A DNA stretch of 64,000 bases from Pseudomonas sp. CC120222-01a (GCF_003097235.1 NZ_QEQQ01000008.1:62001-126000); one strand, 5' to 3'; positions 36,375 through 46,041 are shown, counted from the stretch's first letter. Notes: generated by a model not told the origin, from the letters alone. Made by a program: numbers and translations.

Positions 36375-38020
36375 TGATTCACCCAACCTTCGAACATGAG
36401 CTTGCCCCCAACGAAGCCAACCATGTGCCCCTTTCACCCTTGTCGTTCCTCAAGCGCGCCGCCCAGGTGTACCCGCTGCGTGAGGCCGTGGTCTATGGCG
36501 AGCGGCGCTACAGCTACCAGCTGCTGCACCAGCGCAGCCGCGCCCTGGCCAGTGCGCTGGAGCGGGTTGGCGTTCAGCCGGGCGAGCGGGTGGCGATACT
36601 CGCGCCGAACATCCCTGAAATGCTCGAGGCGCACTATGGCGTGCCCGGTGCGGGCGCCGTGCTGGTGTGCATCAATATCCGCCTGGAGGCGCGCAGCATT
36701 GCCTTCATCCTGCGTCATTGCGCAGCCAAGGTACTGATCTGCGATCGCGAGTTCGGCGCAGTCGTCCATCAGGCACTGGCCATGCTCGACACACCGCCAT
36801 TGCTGGTGGGCATCGACGATGACGCGGCCGAGCCGGGCGAGCTGGCCGACGACCTGGACTATGAGACGTTCCTGGCCCAGGGCGACCCGGCCAGGCCGCT
36901 GAGCGCGCCGCAGAATGAATGGCAGTCGATCGCCATCAACTACACCTCTGGCACCACGGGTGACCCCAAGGGTGTGGTGCTGCATCACCGCGGCGCCTAC
37001 CTCAACGCCTGCGCCGGGGCGCTGATCTTCCAGCTCGGGCCGCGCAGCGTTTACCTGTGGACCTTGCCAATGTTCCACTGCAACGGCTGGAGCCACACCT
37101 GGGCGGTGACCCTGTCCGGTGGCACCCATGTGTGCCTGCGCAAGGTCCAGCCCGAAGCGATCCACACCGCGATCGCCGTGCATGGCGTGACCCATTTGAG
37201 CGCTGCGCCGGTGGTGATGTCGATGTTGATCCATGCCGAGCGCGCCGGCGTGCCGAGCGGGCCGGTGTCGGTGATCACTGGCGGCGCCGCGCCAGCCAGC
37301 GCGGTGATAGCCGCGATGGAGGCACGCGGCTTCAGCATCACCCACGCCTACGGCATGACCGAAAGCTACGGCCCCAGCACCCTGTGCCTGTGGCAGCCGG
37401 GTGTCGACGAGTTGCCACTGGAAGCCCGGGCCCAATTCATGAGTCGCCAGGGCGTCGCTCACCCGATGCTTGAAGAGGCCACGGTGCTGGATGCGGACAC
37501 CGGCCGCCGGGTGCCGGCCGACGGCCTTACCCTTGGCGAACTGGTGGTGCGGGGCAACACGGTGATGAAAGGCTACCTGCACAACCCGGAGGCGACCCGT
37601 GCCGCGTTGGCCAACGGTTGGCTGCACACGGGCGATCTGGCCGTGCTGCACCCGGACGGTTATGTGGAAATCAAGGACCGGGCCAAGGACATCATCATTT
37701 CTGGCGGCGAGAACATCAGTTCGCTGGAGATTGAAGAAGTGCTCTACCAGCACCCGGAGGTGGTCGAGGCTGCGGTGGTGGCGCGTCCGGATTCGCGCTG
37801 GGGTGAGACGCCTCACGCTTTCGTCACGCTGCGCGCTGATGCACTGGCCACCGGGGACGATCTGATTCGCTGGTGCCGTGAGCGTCTGGCGCACTTCAAG
37901 GCGCCGCGCCATGTGTCGCTCGTGGGCCTGCCCAAGACCGCCACTGGCAAGATTCAGAAGTTCATCCTGCGTGAGTGGGCCCGGCAACAGGAGGCGCAGA
38001 TCGCCGACGCCGAGCATTGA
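36374..38020 (+). CDS. Acyl-CoA ligase (AMP-forming)
   Basis: Adenylate-forming fatty/aryl acid-CoA ligase of 548 aa. P-loop TSGTTGDPKG at 191-200, LPMFHCNGWSHTW, ITHAYGMTESYGP, WLHTGDLAVLHPDGYVEIKDRAKDIIISGGENISSLEIEE and the catalytic Lys in LPKTATGKIQKFILRE are present. Overall it looks like the AtuH/DmdB-like medium-chain or branched-acid ligase group. It should activate the operon's carboxylic acid substrate for the acyl-CoA dehydrogenase. The start is chosen at 36374, coupled to the leader ORF; a GTG at 36365 is less likely. Confidence 0.92.
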   Translation: MIHPTFEHELAPNEANHVPLSPLSFLKRAAQVYPLREAVVYGERRYSYQLLHQRSRALASALERVGVQPGERVAILAPNIPEMLEAHYGVPGAGAVLVCINIRLEARSIAFILRHCAAKVLICDREFGAVVHQALAMLDTPPLLVGIDDDAAEPGELADDLDYETFLAQGDPARPLSAPQNEWQSIAINYTSGTTGDPKGVVLHHRGAYLNACAGALIFQLGPRSVYLWTLPMFHCNGWSHTWAVTLSGGTHVCLRKVQPEAIHTAIAVHGVTHLSAAPVVMSMLIHAERAGVPSGPVSVITGGAAPASAVIAAMEARGFSITHAYGMTESYGPSTLCLWQPGVDELPLEARAQFMSRQGVAHPMLEEATVLDADTGRRVPADGLTLGELVVRGNTVMKGYLHNPEATRAALANGWLHTGDLAVLHPDGYVEIKDRAKDIIISGGENISSLEIEEVLYQHPEVVEAAVVARPDSRWGETPHAFVTLRADALATGDDLIRWCRERLAHFKAPRHVSLVGLPKTATGKIQKFILREWARQQEAQIADAEH

Positions 38021-38041
38021 TCGAGTGCAACTGCTGCTCAG

Positions 38042-38071
38042 CGGCCGCTAGCGCAGGAGTGCCAGCGGCCG
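38042..38071. terminator. Hairpin between convergent genes, possible terminator
   Basis: CGGCCGCT (38042-38049) and AGCGGCCG (38064-38071) are perfect 8-bp arms around a 14-nt loop, between the ligase and a convergent small gene. No T-run follows on either strand, so intrinsic termination is uncertain. Confidence 0.4.
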
Positions 38072-38083
38072 TGTGATACCTCT

Positions 38084-38236
38084 CTAGTAACCTCTGAAGA
38101 TCTCCCCGATGCTGGTAATCGGATGCCCCATGTGCTGCTCCGTACCCCGGTTGACCAGGGACGGCCGCGGGGCAAGAAGGGCACTCAGGAAAATGGCCAG
38201 TGTTAACACGGCAAGTAGAAAACCAAATCGGCGCAT
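38084..38236 (-). CDS. Small single-helix protein (50 aa), unannotated type
   Basis: The minus-strand ORF reads MRRFGFLLAVLTLAIFLSALLAP, then PRPSLVNRGTEQHMGHPITSIGEIFRGY. A perfect GGAGG lies 5 nt before the ATG, and an AAAACAACAA motif lies about 25 nt upstream. Residues 5-21 form one hydrophobic helix after two Arg, so it is either a membrane anchor or a cleaved signal followed by a 28-residue periplasmic peptide. It lies 58 bp downstream of the imine-reductase-like gene on the same strand. No homologue family is recognised. Confidence 0.6.
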   Translation of the reverse strand: MRRFGFLLAVLTLAIFLSALLAPRPSLVNRGTEQHMGHPITSIGEIFRGY

Positions 38237-38294
38237 AGGATCCTCCGGCGTTTTTTATAGTTGTTGTTTTCGGGTTCAATCCGAGAAAGCACGG

Positions 38295-39203
38295 TTATTG
38301 CCCTGGCTTTTGCTCGCGTGCGAATGACTTGGTCGTGGCTACGATGTCCTGGTCGCCGTAGCCCATTGCAGCCGCACGCTGCACGACCTGGCACACCGCA
38401 TCGAATACCGGGGTCCAGACGCCTTGTGCGTGCAGGGATTGGGCAATGTGCGCGAAGGCGTCCGCATGCACATCGAGCCTCGCCTGGTCGCCTTCGAAGT
38501 CTTGCGTTTCGAGCCGGCGTACGGCTTCCTCCAGTGCGTCAGCGACGAAAAAACGTGATGTGTCGAGCAGGAGCTTTGCCGTCTTCGAAACAGGCAGGCC
38601 AAAACGATCGCCGGCCCCCACGGCCTCGAAGAACGTCACCATGGCGGCAAACGCATGCGCGTGAAGGACGGTCGCAAAGGCCATTGCTTCGTCCCAGGGA
38701 AGGAAAACTGTGTGGCCGGCGAGCCCCTCAAGCAGCGCCCGATGCTGCTCGAAGGCTTCATGATCGCCGGTATGAATGCTGTGGCTTTCGCGGTGGCCGA
38801 CGTTACGGGGGTAGGCCACGATCATCCCTTTGACGTAATGGCCGCCCGCCTGATTGACAAGGCCCTGAAGCGCCAGGCCTTCGTCTTGGGCGTTGGTGGT
38901 GTAATCGACGATCGTTCGATTGGCCAGTGCAGGCATCACACCCGGCATCCCGAGCACCGCGTGTGTCGCCTGGTTGTCCAGCAGTACGAAGATCGTGGCC
39001 GGGCTGGCAACCAGCGCGGCCTCGGCGCTGTCGCACAGGTGAGCACCCGCGGCGACGAGCGCCGAGGCTTTGCCGGGTGATCGGTTCCAGATCGCCACGC
39101 GTTTACCTTGCTTGAGCAGCGCGTGCGCCATGATCGTTCCCATGGCACCGAGCCCGACCACGGACACATCAAATTCAAAGCTTTCATCATTTTGTTCACG
39201 CAC
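38295..39203 (-). CDS. NAD(P)-dependent 3-hydroxyisobutyrate dehydrogenase / imine reductase-like oxidoreductase
   Basis: Beta-hydroxyacid dehydrogenase superfamily protein of about 302 aa. The N-terminal Rossmann motif GLGAMGTIMAHALLKQG is followed by WNRSP, whose Arg suggests NADP(H). The usual catalytic Lys segment (GxxGxGxxxK) is replaced by AHAFAAMVTFFEAVGAGDRFGLP, as in imine reductases and related NAD(P)-binding proteins that lack the Lys, so reduction of a C=N bond is more likely than hydroxyacid oxidation. The GTG at 39203 is chosen because GAGGG lies 7 nt upstream; a TTG two codons earlier has almost no spacing. It lies last but one in the amine cluster. Confidence 0.82.
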   Translation of the reverse strand: MREQNDESFEFDVSVVGLGAMGTIMAHALLKQGKRVAIWNRSPGKASALVAAGAHLCDSAEAALVASPATIFVLLDNQATHAVLGMPGVMPALANRTIVDYTTNAQDEGLALQGLVNQAGGHYVKGMIVAYPRNVGHRESHSIHTGDHEAFEQHRALLEGLAGHTVFLPWDEAMAFATVLHAHAFAAMVTFFEAVGAGDRFGLPVSKTAKLLLDTSRFFVADALEEAVRRLETQDFEGDQARLDVHADAFAHIAQSLHAQGVWTPVFDAVCQVVQRAAAMGYGDQDIVATTKSFAREQKPGQ

Positions 39204-39218
39204 GGTCAAACCCTCTTG

Positions 39219-39229
39219 ATTGTTGTTTT
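39219..39229 (-). promoter_or_regulatory. Crc/Hfq (CA) motif before the imine-reductase-like gene
   Basis: The minus strand reads AAAACAACAAT, ending 3 nt before the GAGGG ribosome-binding site. It contains a perfect AANAANAA match at the position where Hfq-Crc blocks ribosomes in Pseudomonas catabolic mRNAs. Confidence 0.6.
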
Positions 39230-39257
39230 ACTTGAGTAGCCATCAGATGCAGCCTTT

Positions 39258-39279
39258 GCTCACAGCAGGTGCTGTGAGC
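39258..39279. other. Perfect 10-bp stem-loop across a transaminase stop codon
   Basis: GCTCACAGCA and TGCTGTGAGC pair perfectly around two bases, covering the last codons and stop of the minus-strand class III transaminase. The transcript continues with A-rich sequence rather than U, so it is not a standard terminator; it may stabilise the 3' end or separate expression of the next gene. Confidence 0.5.
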
Positions 39280-40639
39280 GTGCCCAATCCGTCGTGTCAG
39301 CCAGCGTCCGCTCAAAGGCGATGAAGATCGCCTCGATATCGTCCTGGGTGGTAATCAACGGCGGGCAGAACGCGATCGTGTCGTAGATGGCGCGAATGAT
39401 CAGCCCATGCTTGTGGGCCTGTTTGAACACATAGCCACCCAATGCACCTGGCTGGGCGAACGGTTGGCCGGTGGCCTTGTTCGCCACCAGCTCGATCCCG
39501 CCTATCAGCCCGACGCCTCGGACGTTGCCGACCAGCGGGTGGTCTTCGAACGCGCGCAGGTGGCGCTGAAACACGGGGGCCAGATGCTGCACATGGCCAA
39601 TCAGGTCGCGCTCTTCGATGATGCGGATGTTTTCCAGCGCAACCGCCGTGGCGACGGGGTGGCCCGTGCAGGTCAGGCCGTGGGCGAATGCCCCCAGGCG
39701 CCGGCTCTGGCTCACCAGAACATCGTTAATGGCGTCGGACACCACCACAGCCGCCAGCGGCTGGTAGGACGAGGTGAGTTGTTTGGAGAGCACCATGATG
39801 TCGGGCTGGATGTCGTACAACTGAGCCCCGAACATCGTGCCGAGCCTGCCAAATCCGGTGACGATCTCGTCGATCACCACGAGGATGTCGTAGCGCTTGC
39901 ACACTGCCTGGATCGCCGCCCAGTAACCTGTGGGAGGGGGGATCACGCCGCCTGCCGCGATCACCGGCTCGCCGATGAAGGCAGCGATGGTTTCCGGCCC
40001 TTCGGCAAGGATGTAGCGTTCCAGTTCGTTCGCCAGACGGACCGTAAAGGCCTCTTGCGTTTCTCCTGGCCGAGCAGATCGGTAGAAGTTCGGGCAGGTC
40101 AGGTGATGAACCGGGATGGCCGGCAGGTCGAAGTCACGATGAATCGAGGGGATGCCGGTCAGGCTCCCGGCAGCGACGGTGGCGCCGTGGTAGGCCTGCT
40201 GGCGAGAGATGAACTTCTTCTTGTGCGGTTTGCCCAGCGCGTTGTTCACGTACCAGACCATCTTCACCATCGAGTCGTTGGCTTCGGAGCCTGAGTTGGT
40301 GAAGAACACATGGTTCAGGTCACCCGGCGCCAGCTCGGCCAGCTTGGCGGCGAGCGCTGCCGCCGGGGCATTGGTCTTGTGGCTGAAGCTGTGGTAGTAG
40401 GGCAGTTGCTTGAACTGCTCGACGGCGGCGTTGACAAGGCGCTGTTCACTGAAGCCCAAGGCAACGCTCCACAGGCCCGACATCGCCTCGATGTAGGCGT
40501 TGCCCTGTTCATCGAAGACCCGCACGCCGTCGCCGCCGGCGATCACGAAGGGCCCGACTTCCTGATGCTGCGCCAGGTTGGTGTTGGGGTGGATGAGTGA
40601 GGCCAGGTCGTTGTGGACCGTTGAGGGGGTGGTGTTCAT
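39260..40639 (-). CDS. Class III omega-aminotransferase
   Basis: PLP-dependent class III transaminase of 459 aa, resembling amine/omega-amino acid:pyruvate transaminases (SpuC-like). Features: YIEAMSGLWSVALGF, FFTNSGSEANDSMVKMVWY at 112-130, QAYHGATVAAGSLTG at 148-162, IDEIVTGFGRLGTMFG at 256-271 and the PLP Lys286 in VLSKQLTSSYQPL. It would move an amino group from a primary amine or omega-amino acid to pyruvate or another oxo acid, giving an aldehyde for the nearby aldehyde dehydrogenase. It is 95 bp downstream of the EctB-like transaminase. Confidence 0.9.
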   Translation of the reverse strand: MNTTPSTVHNDLASLIHPNTNLAQHQEVGPFVIAGGDGVRVFDEQGNAYIEAMSGLWSVALGFSEQRLVNAAVEQFKQLPYYHSFSHKTNAPAAALAAKLAELAPGDLNHVFFTNSGSEANDSMVKMVWYVNNALGKPHKKKFISRQQAYHGATVAAGSLTGIPSIHRDFDLPAIPVHHLTCPNFYRSARPGETQEAFTVRLANELERYILAEGPETIAAFIGEPVIAAGGVIPPPTGYWAAIQAVCKRYDILVVIDEIVTGFGRLGTMFGAQLYDIQPDIMVLSKQLTSSYQPLAAVVVSDAINDVLVSQSRRLGAFAHGLTCTGHPVATAVALENIRIIEERDLIGHVQHLAPVFQRHLRAFEDHPLVGNVRGVGLIGGIELVANKATGQPFAQPGALGGYVFKQAHKHGLIIRAIYDTIAFCPPLITTQDDIEAIFIAFERTLADTTDWARSQHLL

Positions 40640-40734
40640 TGGCTCAAGTTCCTGTCGCAGGCAGAGGCGCCCGCAAGTGGGCAGGTTGCGTGCGCACTGT
40701 TTACCGCCACAGAGCGCACGGCAGAACCCCGCGG

Positions 40735-41988
40735 TTACTGGCTAAGCGCTGCCGCGACCGATTCGCCGAAGGCTTTCAGGCCATGTTCGAGCTGGTCGGT
40801 CGGGGTGTTCACCGGCGGCATCAGCTTGATGATTTCGCCGTTCGGGCCGCAGCGGTCGACCAGTACACCCGCCTGCAGCACACGCTGCTGGGCATCCTTG
40901 GCGAACGCGACGTTGCCGCGACCGAAGTCGATGCCGGCGATCATGCCGCGCGAGCGGGCGGAGGCGACGCCCGGGATCTCTGCGAAACCGGCAACTGCAC
41001 GGGTCATGGCTGCGCTGTTGTCGGCCAGCACCTTCAGGAACTGCTCGTCGCGCCAATAGCCAAGCGCGATCTGCGCGGTCAGGAAGGCCAGCTGGTTGCC
41101 GCGGAAGGTACCGATGTGATCGCCCGGTTCCCACATATCCAGCCCGGCGCGGATCAACACGATCGCCATCGGCAGGCCAAAGCCGCCGATCGATTTCGCG
41201 CAGGTGATCAGGTCCGGCACGATCCCGGAGCGCTCGAAACCGAAGAAGTCGCCCGTGCGGCCGCAGCCGGCCTGAATCTCGTCACAGATGAGCACCACAC
41301 CGTGATCGGCAGTCCACTGGCGCAAGCGCTGCAACCACAGGTTGGAGGCTGGGTAGACGCCTGCCTGAATCTGCACCGACTCCACGATCACGGCGGCCGG
41401 CAGTTCCGACCCGCTGCCCTGGTCGTTGGCCAGGCGCTCGAGGAAGCCGATGCTGTCGAATGCGCCATAAGGGCTGTCTTCGTACGGCACGAACACCACG
41501 TCGGTGGACAGCCCGGGGCCTCGGCGCGTGCGATTGCCAGTGACGGCCAGCGCGCCGGCCGTCATGCCGTGGTAGGCGCCGTAGAAGGAAACGACCTTGG
41601 TGCGCCCCGTTGCCTTGCGCGCCAGCTTCAGTGCCGCCTCGACGGCGTCGGCACCGGTCGGGCCGGTGAACTGCACCTTGTAGTCCCAGCCGCGAGGCTC
41701 GAACAAGTCACGTTCGATCGACTCCAGGAACTGGCGTTTGGTGGTGGTGTGCAGGTCGAGGGCATGGGTCACGCCGTTGGCCGACAGGTAGGCGATCAAC
41801 GCATCGCGCATGCGCGGGTCATTGTGGCCATAGTTCAGGGCGCCGGCGCCGGCGAAGAAGTCCAGGTACTCGCGGCCATCCTCGCCGCGGATCTTGCTGC
41901 CCTGGGCGGTATCGAACACCAGCGGCAAGTCGCGGCAGTACATCCGCACGTTGGATTCGAGCCGTTCGAACGTTTCGATGTTGTTCAT
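40735..41988 (-). CDS. EctB-like diaminobutyrate / omega-amino acid aminotransferase
   Basis: Class III transaminase of 417 aa, close to diaminobutyrate-2-oxoglutarate transaminase: YLDFFAGAGALNYGHNDP, QFTGPTGADAVEAALKLARK, YGAYHGMTAGALAVTGN, CDEIQAGCGRTGDFFGFE and the PLP Lys265 in TCAKSIGGFGLPMA. EctB normally works with EctA and EctC in ectoine synthesis, but neither is present; related catabolic enzymes (DoeD type) run in ectoine breakdown. Context with a permease and a gamma-aminobutyraldehyde-type dehydrogenase suggests catabolism. AAGAGG lies 6 nt before the ATG. Confidence 0.88.
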   Translation of the reverse strand: MNNIETFERLESNVRMYCRDLPLVFDTAQGSKIRGEDGREYLDFFAGAGALNYGHNDPRMRDALIAYLSANGVTHALDLHTTTKRQFLESIERDLFEPRGWDYKVQFTGPTGADAVEAALKLARKATGRTKVVSFYGAYHGMTAGALAVTGNRTRRGPGLSTDVVFVPYEDSPYGAFDSIGFLERLANDQGSGSELPAAVIVESVQIQAGVYPASNLWLQRLRQWTADHGVVLICDEIQAGCGRTGDFFGFERSGIVPDLITCAKSIGGFGLPMAIVLIRAGLDMWEPGDHIGTFRGNQLAFLTAQIALGYWRDEQFLKVLADNSAAMTRAVAGFAEIPGVASARSRGMIAGIDFGRGNVAFAKDAQQRVLQAGVLVDRCGPNGEIIKLMPPVNTPTDQLEHGLKAFGESVAAALSQ

Positions 41989-42025
41989 GCATAACCTCTT
42001 GCAATGATGGGGTGTCGTGGGGCGG

Positions 42026-43450
42026 TCAATGCTTGAACATCACGTGGCGGACCACGGTGTAGTCTTCCAGGCCGTACATGGACAGGTCCTTGCCGTACCC
42101 CGACAGCTTCACGCCGCCATGGGGCATCTCGCTCACCAGCATGAAGTGGGTGTTGACCCAGGTGCAGCCGTACTGCAGGCGGGCGGCCAGGCGATGTGCC
42201 CGCCCCACGTCGGCGGTCCACACCGAAGAGGCCAGGCCGTAGTCCGATTCATTGGCCCAGGCCAGTACCTGGGCTTCGTCCTCGAAGGACGAGACGGTGA
42301 CTACCGGGCCGAAGATTTCGCGGCACACCACCTCGTCCGCTTGCGTGGTGCCGGCCAGGACTGTGGGTTCGAAGAAAAATCCGGCTCCTGCCACGCGCTT
42401 GCCGCCGGTGACCACCTCGATGTGCGGCAGCTCCTTGGCGCGGTTGACGAAGCCCTCGACTCGCTCCAGGTGCTCGTGAGTGATCAACGGGCCCATTTCG
42501 GTTGCCGGGTCGTCCTGAAGCCCGCACTTGATGCTGGCGACCGCTTCGCCGAGCTTGCGAACGAACGCTGGGTAGACTGCCTTCTGTACATAGAGGCGGC
42601 AGGCGGCGGTGCAGTCCTGGCCGGCGTTGTAGAAGCCGAAGGCGCGGATGCCCTCGACGGCGGCGTCGATGTCGGCATCGTCGAAGACCAGCACGGGGGC
42701 TTTGCCCCCCAGCTCCATATGCATGCGTTTCACGCTGTCGGCCGTGCCTTCGATGATGCGGCTTCCGGTACGTACCGAACCGGTTAGCGACACCATGCGC
42801 ACCAGAGCATGACTGGTCAGCGGCTCACCCACCGTGGCGCCGCGCCCATGCACGATGTTGACCACCCCGGCGGGGAAGATCTCGGCGAGCAGCTCCCCCA
42901 GCTTCAAGGTGCTCATCGGGGTGTGCTCGGAGGGTTTCAGGACCACGGTGTTGCCGCCGGCCAAGGCCGGGCCGAGCTTCCACGCCGCCATCAGCAACGG
43001 GTAGTTCCACGGCGCGATGGAGGCGACGACACCGACCGCGTCGCGGCGGATCATCGAGGTGTGCCCCGGGATGTACTCGCCCGCCGCCGAGCCTTGCAGG
43101 CAGCGAACGGCGCCGGCGAAGAAGCGGAACACGTCCGACACGGCGGGCAGTTCGTCCTGCAGCACGGCCGTGAACGGCTTGCCGCAGTTATCCGCCTCCA
43201 GGCGGGCGAACGTCACGGCCTGTGCGTCGATGCGGTCGGCGAGGGTCAGTAGCAGTGCCGCACGGTCCTTGGGTGGTGTTTGCGACCAGGCTTCGAAGGC
43301 CGCATCCGCGCTTTTTACCGCGGCATGCACCTGGGCATCGCTGGCCTCGTTGGTGTGTACCAGGACGCTGCCCAGGGACGGATTGTAAACGGCCAGGTCG
43401 TCGCCTTCGCCGGCCACCAGGGCGCCATTGATCAGGAGCTTTGTTTGCAT
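42026..43450 (-). CDS. Aldehyde dehydrogenase, gamma-aminobutyraldehyde (PatD) type
   Basis: NAD(P)-dependent aldehyde dehydrogenase of 474 aa. Catalytic Glu246 is in [13 protein letters not shown] and Cys280 in [14 protein letters not shown]; the FGPVVTV motif and the C-terminal [32 protein letters not shown] are characteristic of PatD/Prr, which oxidises 4-aminobutyraldehyde. It would take the aldehyde produced by the transaminases or by an amine oxidase. It lies 37 bp upstream of the EctB-like gene and 82 bp downstream of the permease. Confidence 0.9.
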   Translation of the reverse strand: MQTKLLINGALVAGEGDDLAVYNPSLGSVLVHTNEASDAQVHAAVKSADAAFEAWSQTPPKDRAALLLTLADRIDAQAVTFARLEADNCGKPFTAVLQDELPAVSDVFRFFAGAVRCLQGSAAGEYIPGHTSMIRRDAVGVVASIAPWNYPLLMAAWKLGPALAGGNTVVLKPSEHTPMSTLKLGELLAEIFPAGVVNIVHGRGATVGEPLTSHALVRMVSLTGSVRTGSRIIEGTADSVKRMHMELGGKAPVLVFDDADIDAAVEGIRAFGFYNAGQDCTAACRLYVQKAVYPAFVRKLGEAVASIKCGLQDDPATEMGPLITHEHLERVEGFVNRAKELPHIEVVTGGKRVAGAGFFFEPTVLAGTTQADEVVCREIFGPVVTVSSFEDEAQVLAWANESDYGLASSVWTADVGRAHRLAARLQYGCTWVNTHFMLVSEMPHGGVKLSGYGKDLSMYGLEDYTVVRHVMFKH

Positions 43451-43532
43451 GTCGATTCTCGTCTTTGCACGGCAAGGCCTGTGGCCTGCCTTGGGATTGT
43501 CGTCAGAGCGTTCGATGGAAAGGTGGCGTGCA

Positions 43533-44864
43533 TTACGCCAGGGCGTCGGGGACCGGGTTACGGAACAGGCTGGTCCGGCAGGCGAGGTAGATCAGCCCAA
43601 GGGCGAGCCAGCAACTGCCCATGATCAGCGCGTCTTTGTCCAGGCTGGCCAGCATCCACCCGGCCGTGACCAGGCCGATGAGGGGGCAGAGCACCCCACG
43701 CACCAGTCCGGCGCCATCCTTGATGCGCGCATCGAAGGTGAGGCGCAAGGCGCAGAGGTTGACGGCGGTGAAGGCGAGAAAGGCGCCGAAGTTGACCAGG
43801 GACGTCGCAGTTGCGATCGTCAGGCCAAACCCGGCGGTGCCGAATACACCGCATAGCAGGATGTTGAAGGCCGGGGTCTTGTAGCGAGGGTGCAGCGCGC
43901 CGAACAAGCGCCGGGGCAGTTGGTTGTCCCGGCCAAGGGCGTAGAGCAGCCGACCCACGCTGGCCTGGAATGACATCCCCGCAGCGAAGTGGGCGACGAT
44001 GATCCCGCCCAGGACCACAGCGAAGAACAGGTCGCCGCCGATCATCCGGGCAATCTCGAAGGCGGCCCCGTCCACCAGCTCGAACGTGGGCGAGGGGTGC
44101 GCCAGGTACATGAAGTACGAGGAACCGACGTAGACCGAACCGCCGATCAGCGCGACCAGCAGGATGGCGCGTGGCAGCGTGCGGCCGGGGTCGCGGGTTT
44201 CTTCGCTCAGCGTGGACAGCGCGTCAAAGCCCAGGAACGAGTACGCGGCAATGGCGGCGCCGGCCATGCTGGTGGCGAAAGGCACGTCCTGATTGAAGAA
44301 CGGCTTGGCCGACAGCAGCCCGCCAGGGCCGTTGGCCGCCACGATGTAGTGCACGCACAGCCCTATGAACACGACGATGATGACCAGTTGCACCACCATC
44401 AACAGCACGTTGAAGCGGTTGGCCACCTGAATGCCGAGCACATTGAGCAGCGATGTGGAGACGATGAAACCCGTGATCCACACCCACTGGGGCACTTCTG
44501 TAAACGCCATGTTGAGGTAGCTGGCGCCGAGCAGCCAGATCAGCATCGGGATGAAGAAGTAGTCGAGCAGGGCGGCCCAGCCCACCATGAAGCCGAGGTT
44601 GGCATTGAGCATCTTGCGGGTGTAGGTGTAGGCCGAACCTGCCACCGGGAACACCCTGACCAGTCGGCCATAGCTCAAGGCCGTGAACACTACGCCGGTG
44701 GCTGCGACCAGGTAGGCCATGGCCGTGGTGTTGCCGCTGGCCTGGGTGATCACGCCATAGGTGCCGAAGACGATCAGCGGGGCCAGAAATGCCAGGCCGA
44801 ACAGCAGCACGGAAAACGGGCCCAGGGTGCGCCTCAACGAGGCGTCGGGGGTTGACTGACTCAT
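43533..44864 (-). CDS. APC-family amino acid/amine permease
   Basis: 12-helix APC-superfamily transporter of 443 aa, similar in pattern to PuuP-type putrescine importers: [32 protein letters not shown] (helix 1 with the substrate-binding break), [37 protein letters not shown], and [31 protein letters not shown] (helix 6). It probably imports the amine or amino acid degraded by the downstream enzymes. It starts 12 bp after the alcohol dehydrogenase, with AGAGGG before the ATG, so these are co-transcribed. Confidence 0.9.
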   Translation of the reverse strand: MSQSTPDASLRRTLGPFSVLLFGLAFLAPLIVFGTYGVITQASGNTTAMAYLVAATGVVFTALSYGRLVRVFPVAGSAYTYTRKMLNANLGFMVGWAALLDYFFIPMLIWLLGASYLNMAFTEVPQWVWITGFIVSTSLLNVLGIQVANRFNVLLMVVQLVIIVVFIGLCVHYIVAANGPGGLLSAKPFFNQDVPFATSMAGAAIAAYSFLGFDALSTLSEETRDPGRTLPRAILLVALIGGSVYVGSSYFMYLAHPSPTFELVDGAAFEIARMIGGDLFFAVVLGGIIVAHFAAGMSFQASVGRLLYALGRDNQLPRRLFGALHPRYKTPAFNILLCGVFGTAGFGLTIATATSLVNFGAFLAFTAVNLCALRLTFDARIKDGAGLVRGVLCPLIGLVTAGWMLASLDKDALIMGSCWLALGLIYLACRTSLFRNPVPDALA

Positions 44865-44876
44865 GACAGTGCCCTC

Positions 44877-46034
44877 TTACGCGACGAAGTGGTAAGCGGT
44901 GGTGATGATGTCGTGGTAGGCCGCTACGGACATCGCCTTGGCATTGCTGGCGTCCGAGAAGTTCTGCTTGGACTTTTCGGCAATGGTCAGGAAGTCGCCC
45001 TCGCGCACACCCTTGACCTCGGCGAAGCGGGGAATGCCCAGGTCCTTGCTCATCTGGAACAGGTGGCCGACGGCGGCCTCGGCGGCGTCGACCGGTGACA
45101 GCGTGGGGTCGATCCCCAGCGCGTAGGCCACCTGGGCATGGCGGACGATATCGGCGTCACGGTTGTGGCCGAATACGAAGGGCAGGAAGATCGCGTTGCC
45201 CACGCCGTGGGGCGTGTCGTACATGCCACCGATGGCCTCGGAAATGCAGTGCACGCTGCCGACGTCGGCGTTGCCGAAGGCCATCCCGGCGATCAGGCTG
45301 GCCACCAGCATCTGCTCCCGGGCGGCCTGGTTGTCGGGCTCCTGCACGGCCGCCTTGAGGTGCTGGCTGATCAGGCGGATGGCATGCAGCGCCAGGCCAT
45401 CGCTGATCGGGTTCGCCACGCGGCAGGTGTAGGCTTCGATGGCATGGGTCAGGGCATCCATGCCGGTTGCGGCGGCAATCGACGATGGCAGCGTGTCGGT
45501 GATGTGGGCGTCGAGCAACGCCAGTACCGGGCCGATGCGGTAGTCCAGGACGTTCATCTTGAAATGGCGGGCGGTGTCGGTGATCACCGAGAAGCAGGTG
45601 ACTTCGCTACCGGTGCCTGCCGTGGTCGGGATGGCGACGATAGGGGGGATGGCACGGGTGAGCGTGAATGACCCCTCGTAGTCTTCGATCCGACCCTCAT
45701 GGGTGAGCAGCAGGCTGATGGCCTTGGCCGCATCCATTGCGCTGCCACCCCCCACGGCCAGCAGGCCATCGATACCCGTGCCCCGATAGCGTTGCGCGGT
45801 GTGGTTGATGTCTTCGCTGCGCGGGTTGGCCTTGATGTCCGCCACTTCTTCGAAGGCGATGCCGGCCTTGTCCAGGCTGGTGTAGATGCTGTCCAGCAGC
45901 CCTGCCGCCTTGACCCCGGCATCGGTCACGATCAGTACACGTGCCAGGCCGAGGTCCCGCAGATGTTCACCGGTGCGTTCGCGCAGGCCGGGTTCCATCA
46001 CGATCTTGCTGGGGAGTAAGAACTTGAATTCCAT
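44877..46034 (-). CDS. Iron-containing alcohol dehydrogenase
   Basis: Group III (Fe-type) alcohol dehydrogenase of 385 aa. NAD-binding GGGSAMDAAKAISLL, IPTTAGTGSEVTCFSVI, and metal ligands in MDALTHAIEAYTC, GSVHCISEAIGGMYDTPHGVGNAIFLP are present. It oxidises an alcohol or reduces an aldehyde; the substrate is unknown. The ATG at 46034 has AAGAGG 5 nt upstream; nine extra in-frame residues upstream lack one. It is the first gene of the minus-strand amine/aldehyde cluster. Its leader contains AACAATGACAACAAT, a near match to Crc/Hfq motifs. Confidence 0.92.
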   Translation of the reverse strand: MEFKFLLPSKIVMEPGLRERTGEHLRDLGLARVLIVTDAGVKAAGLLDSIYTSLDKAGIAFEEVADIKANPRSEDINHTAQRYRGTGIDGLLAVGGGSAMDAAKAISLLLTHEGRIEDYEGSFTLTRAIPPIVAIPTTAGTGSEVTCFSVITDTARHFKMNVLDYRIGPVLALLDAHITDTLPSSIAAATGMDALTHAIEAYTCRVANPISDGLALHAIRLISQHLKAAVQEPDNQAAREQMLVASLIAGMAFGNADVGSVHCISEAIGGMYDTPHGVGNAIFLPFVFGHNRDADIVRHAQVAYALGIDPTLSPVDAAEAAVGHLFQMSKDLGIPRFAEVKGVREGDFLTIAEKSKQNFSDASNAKAMSVAAYHDIITTAYHFVA

Positions 46035-46041
46035 ACGTACC

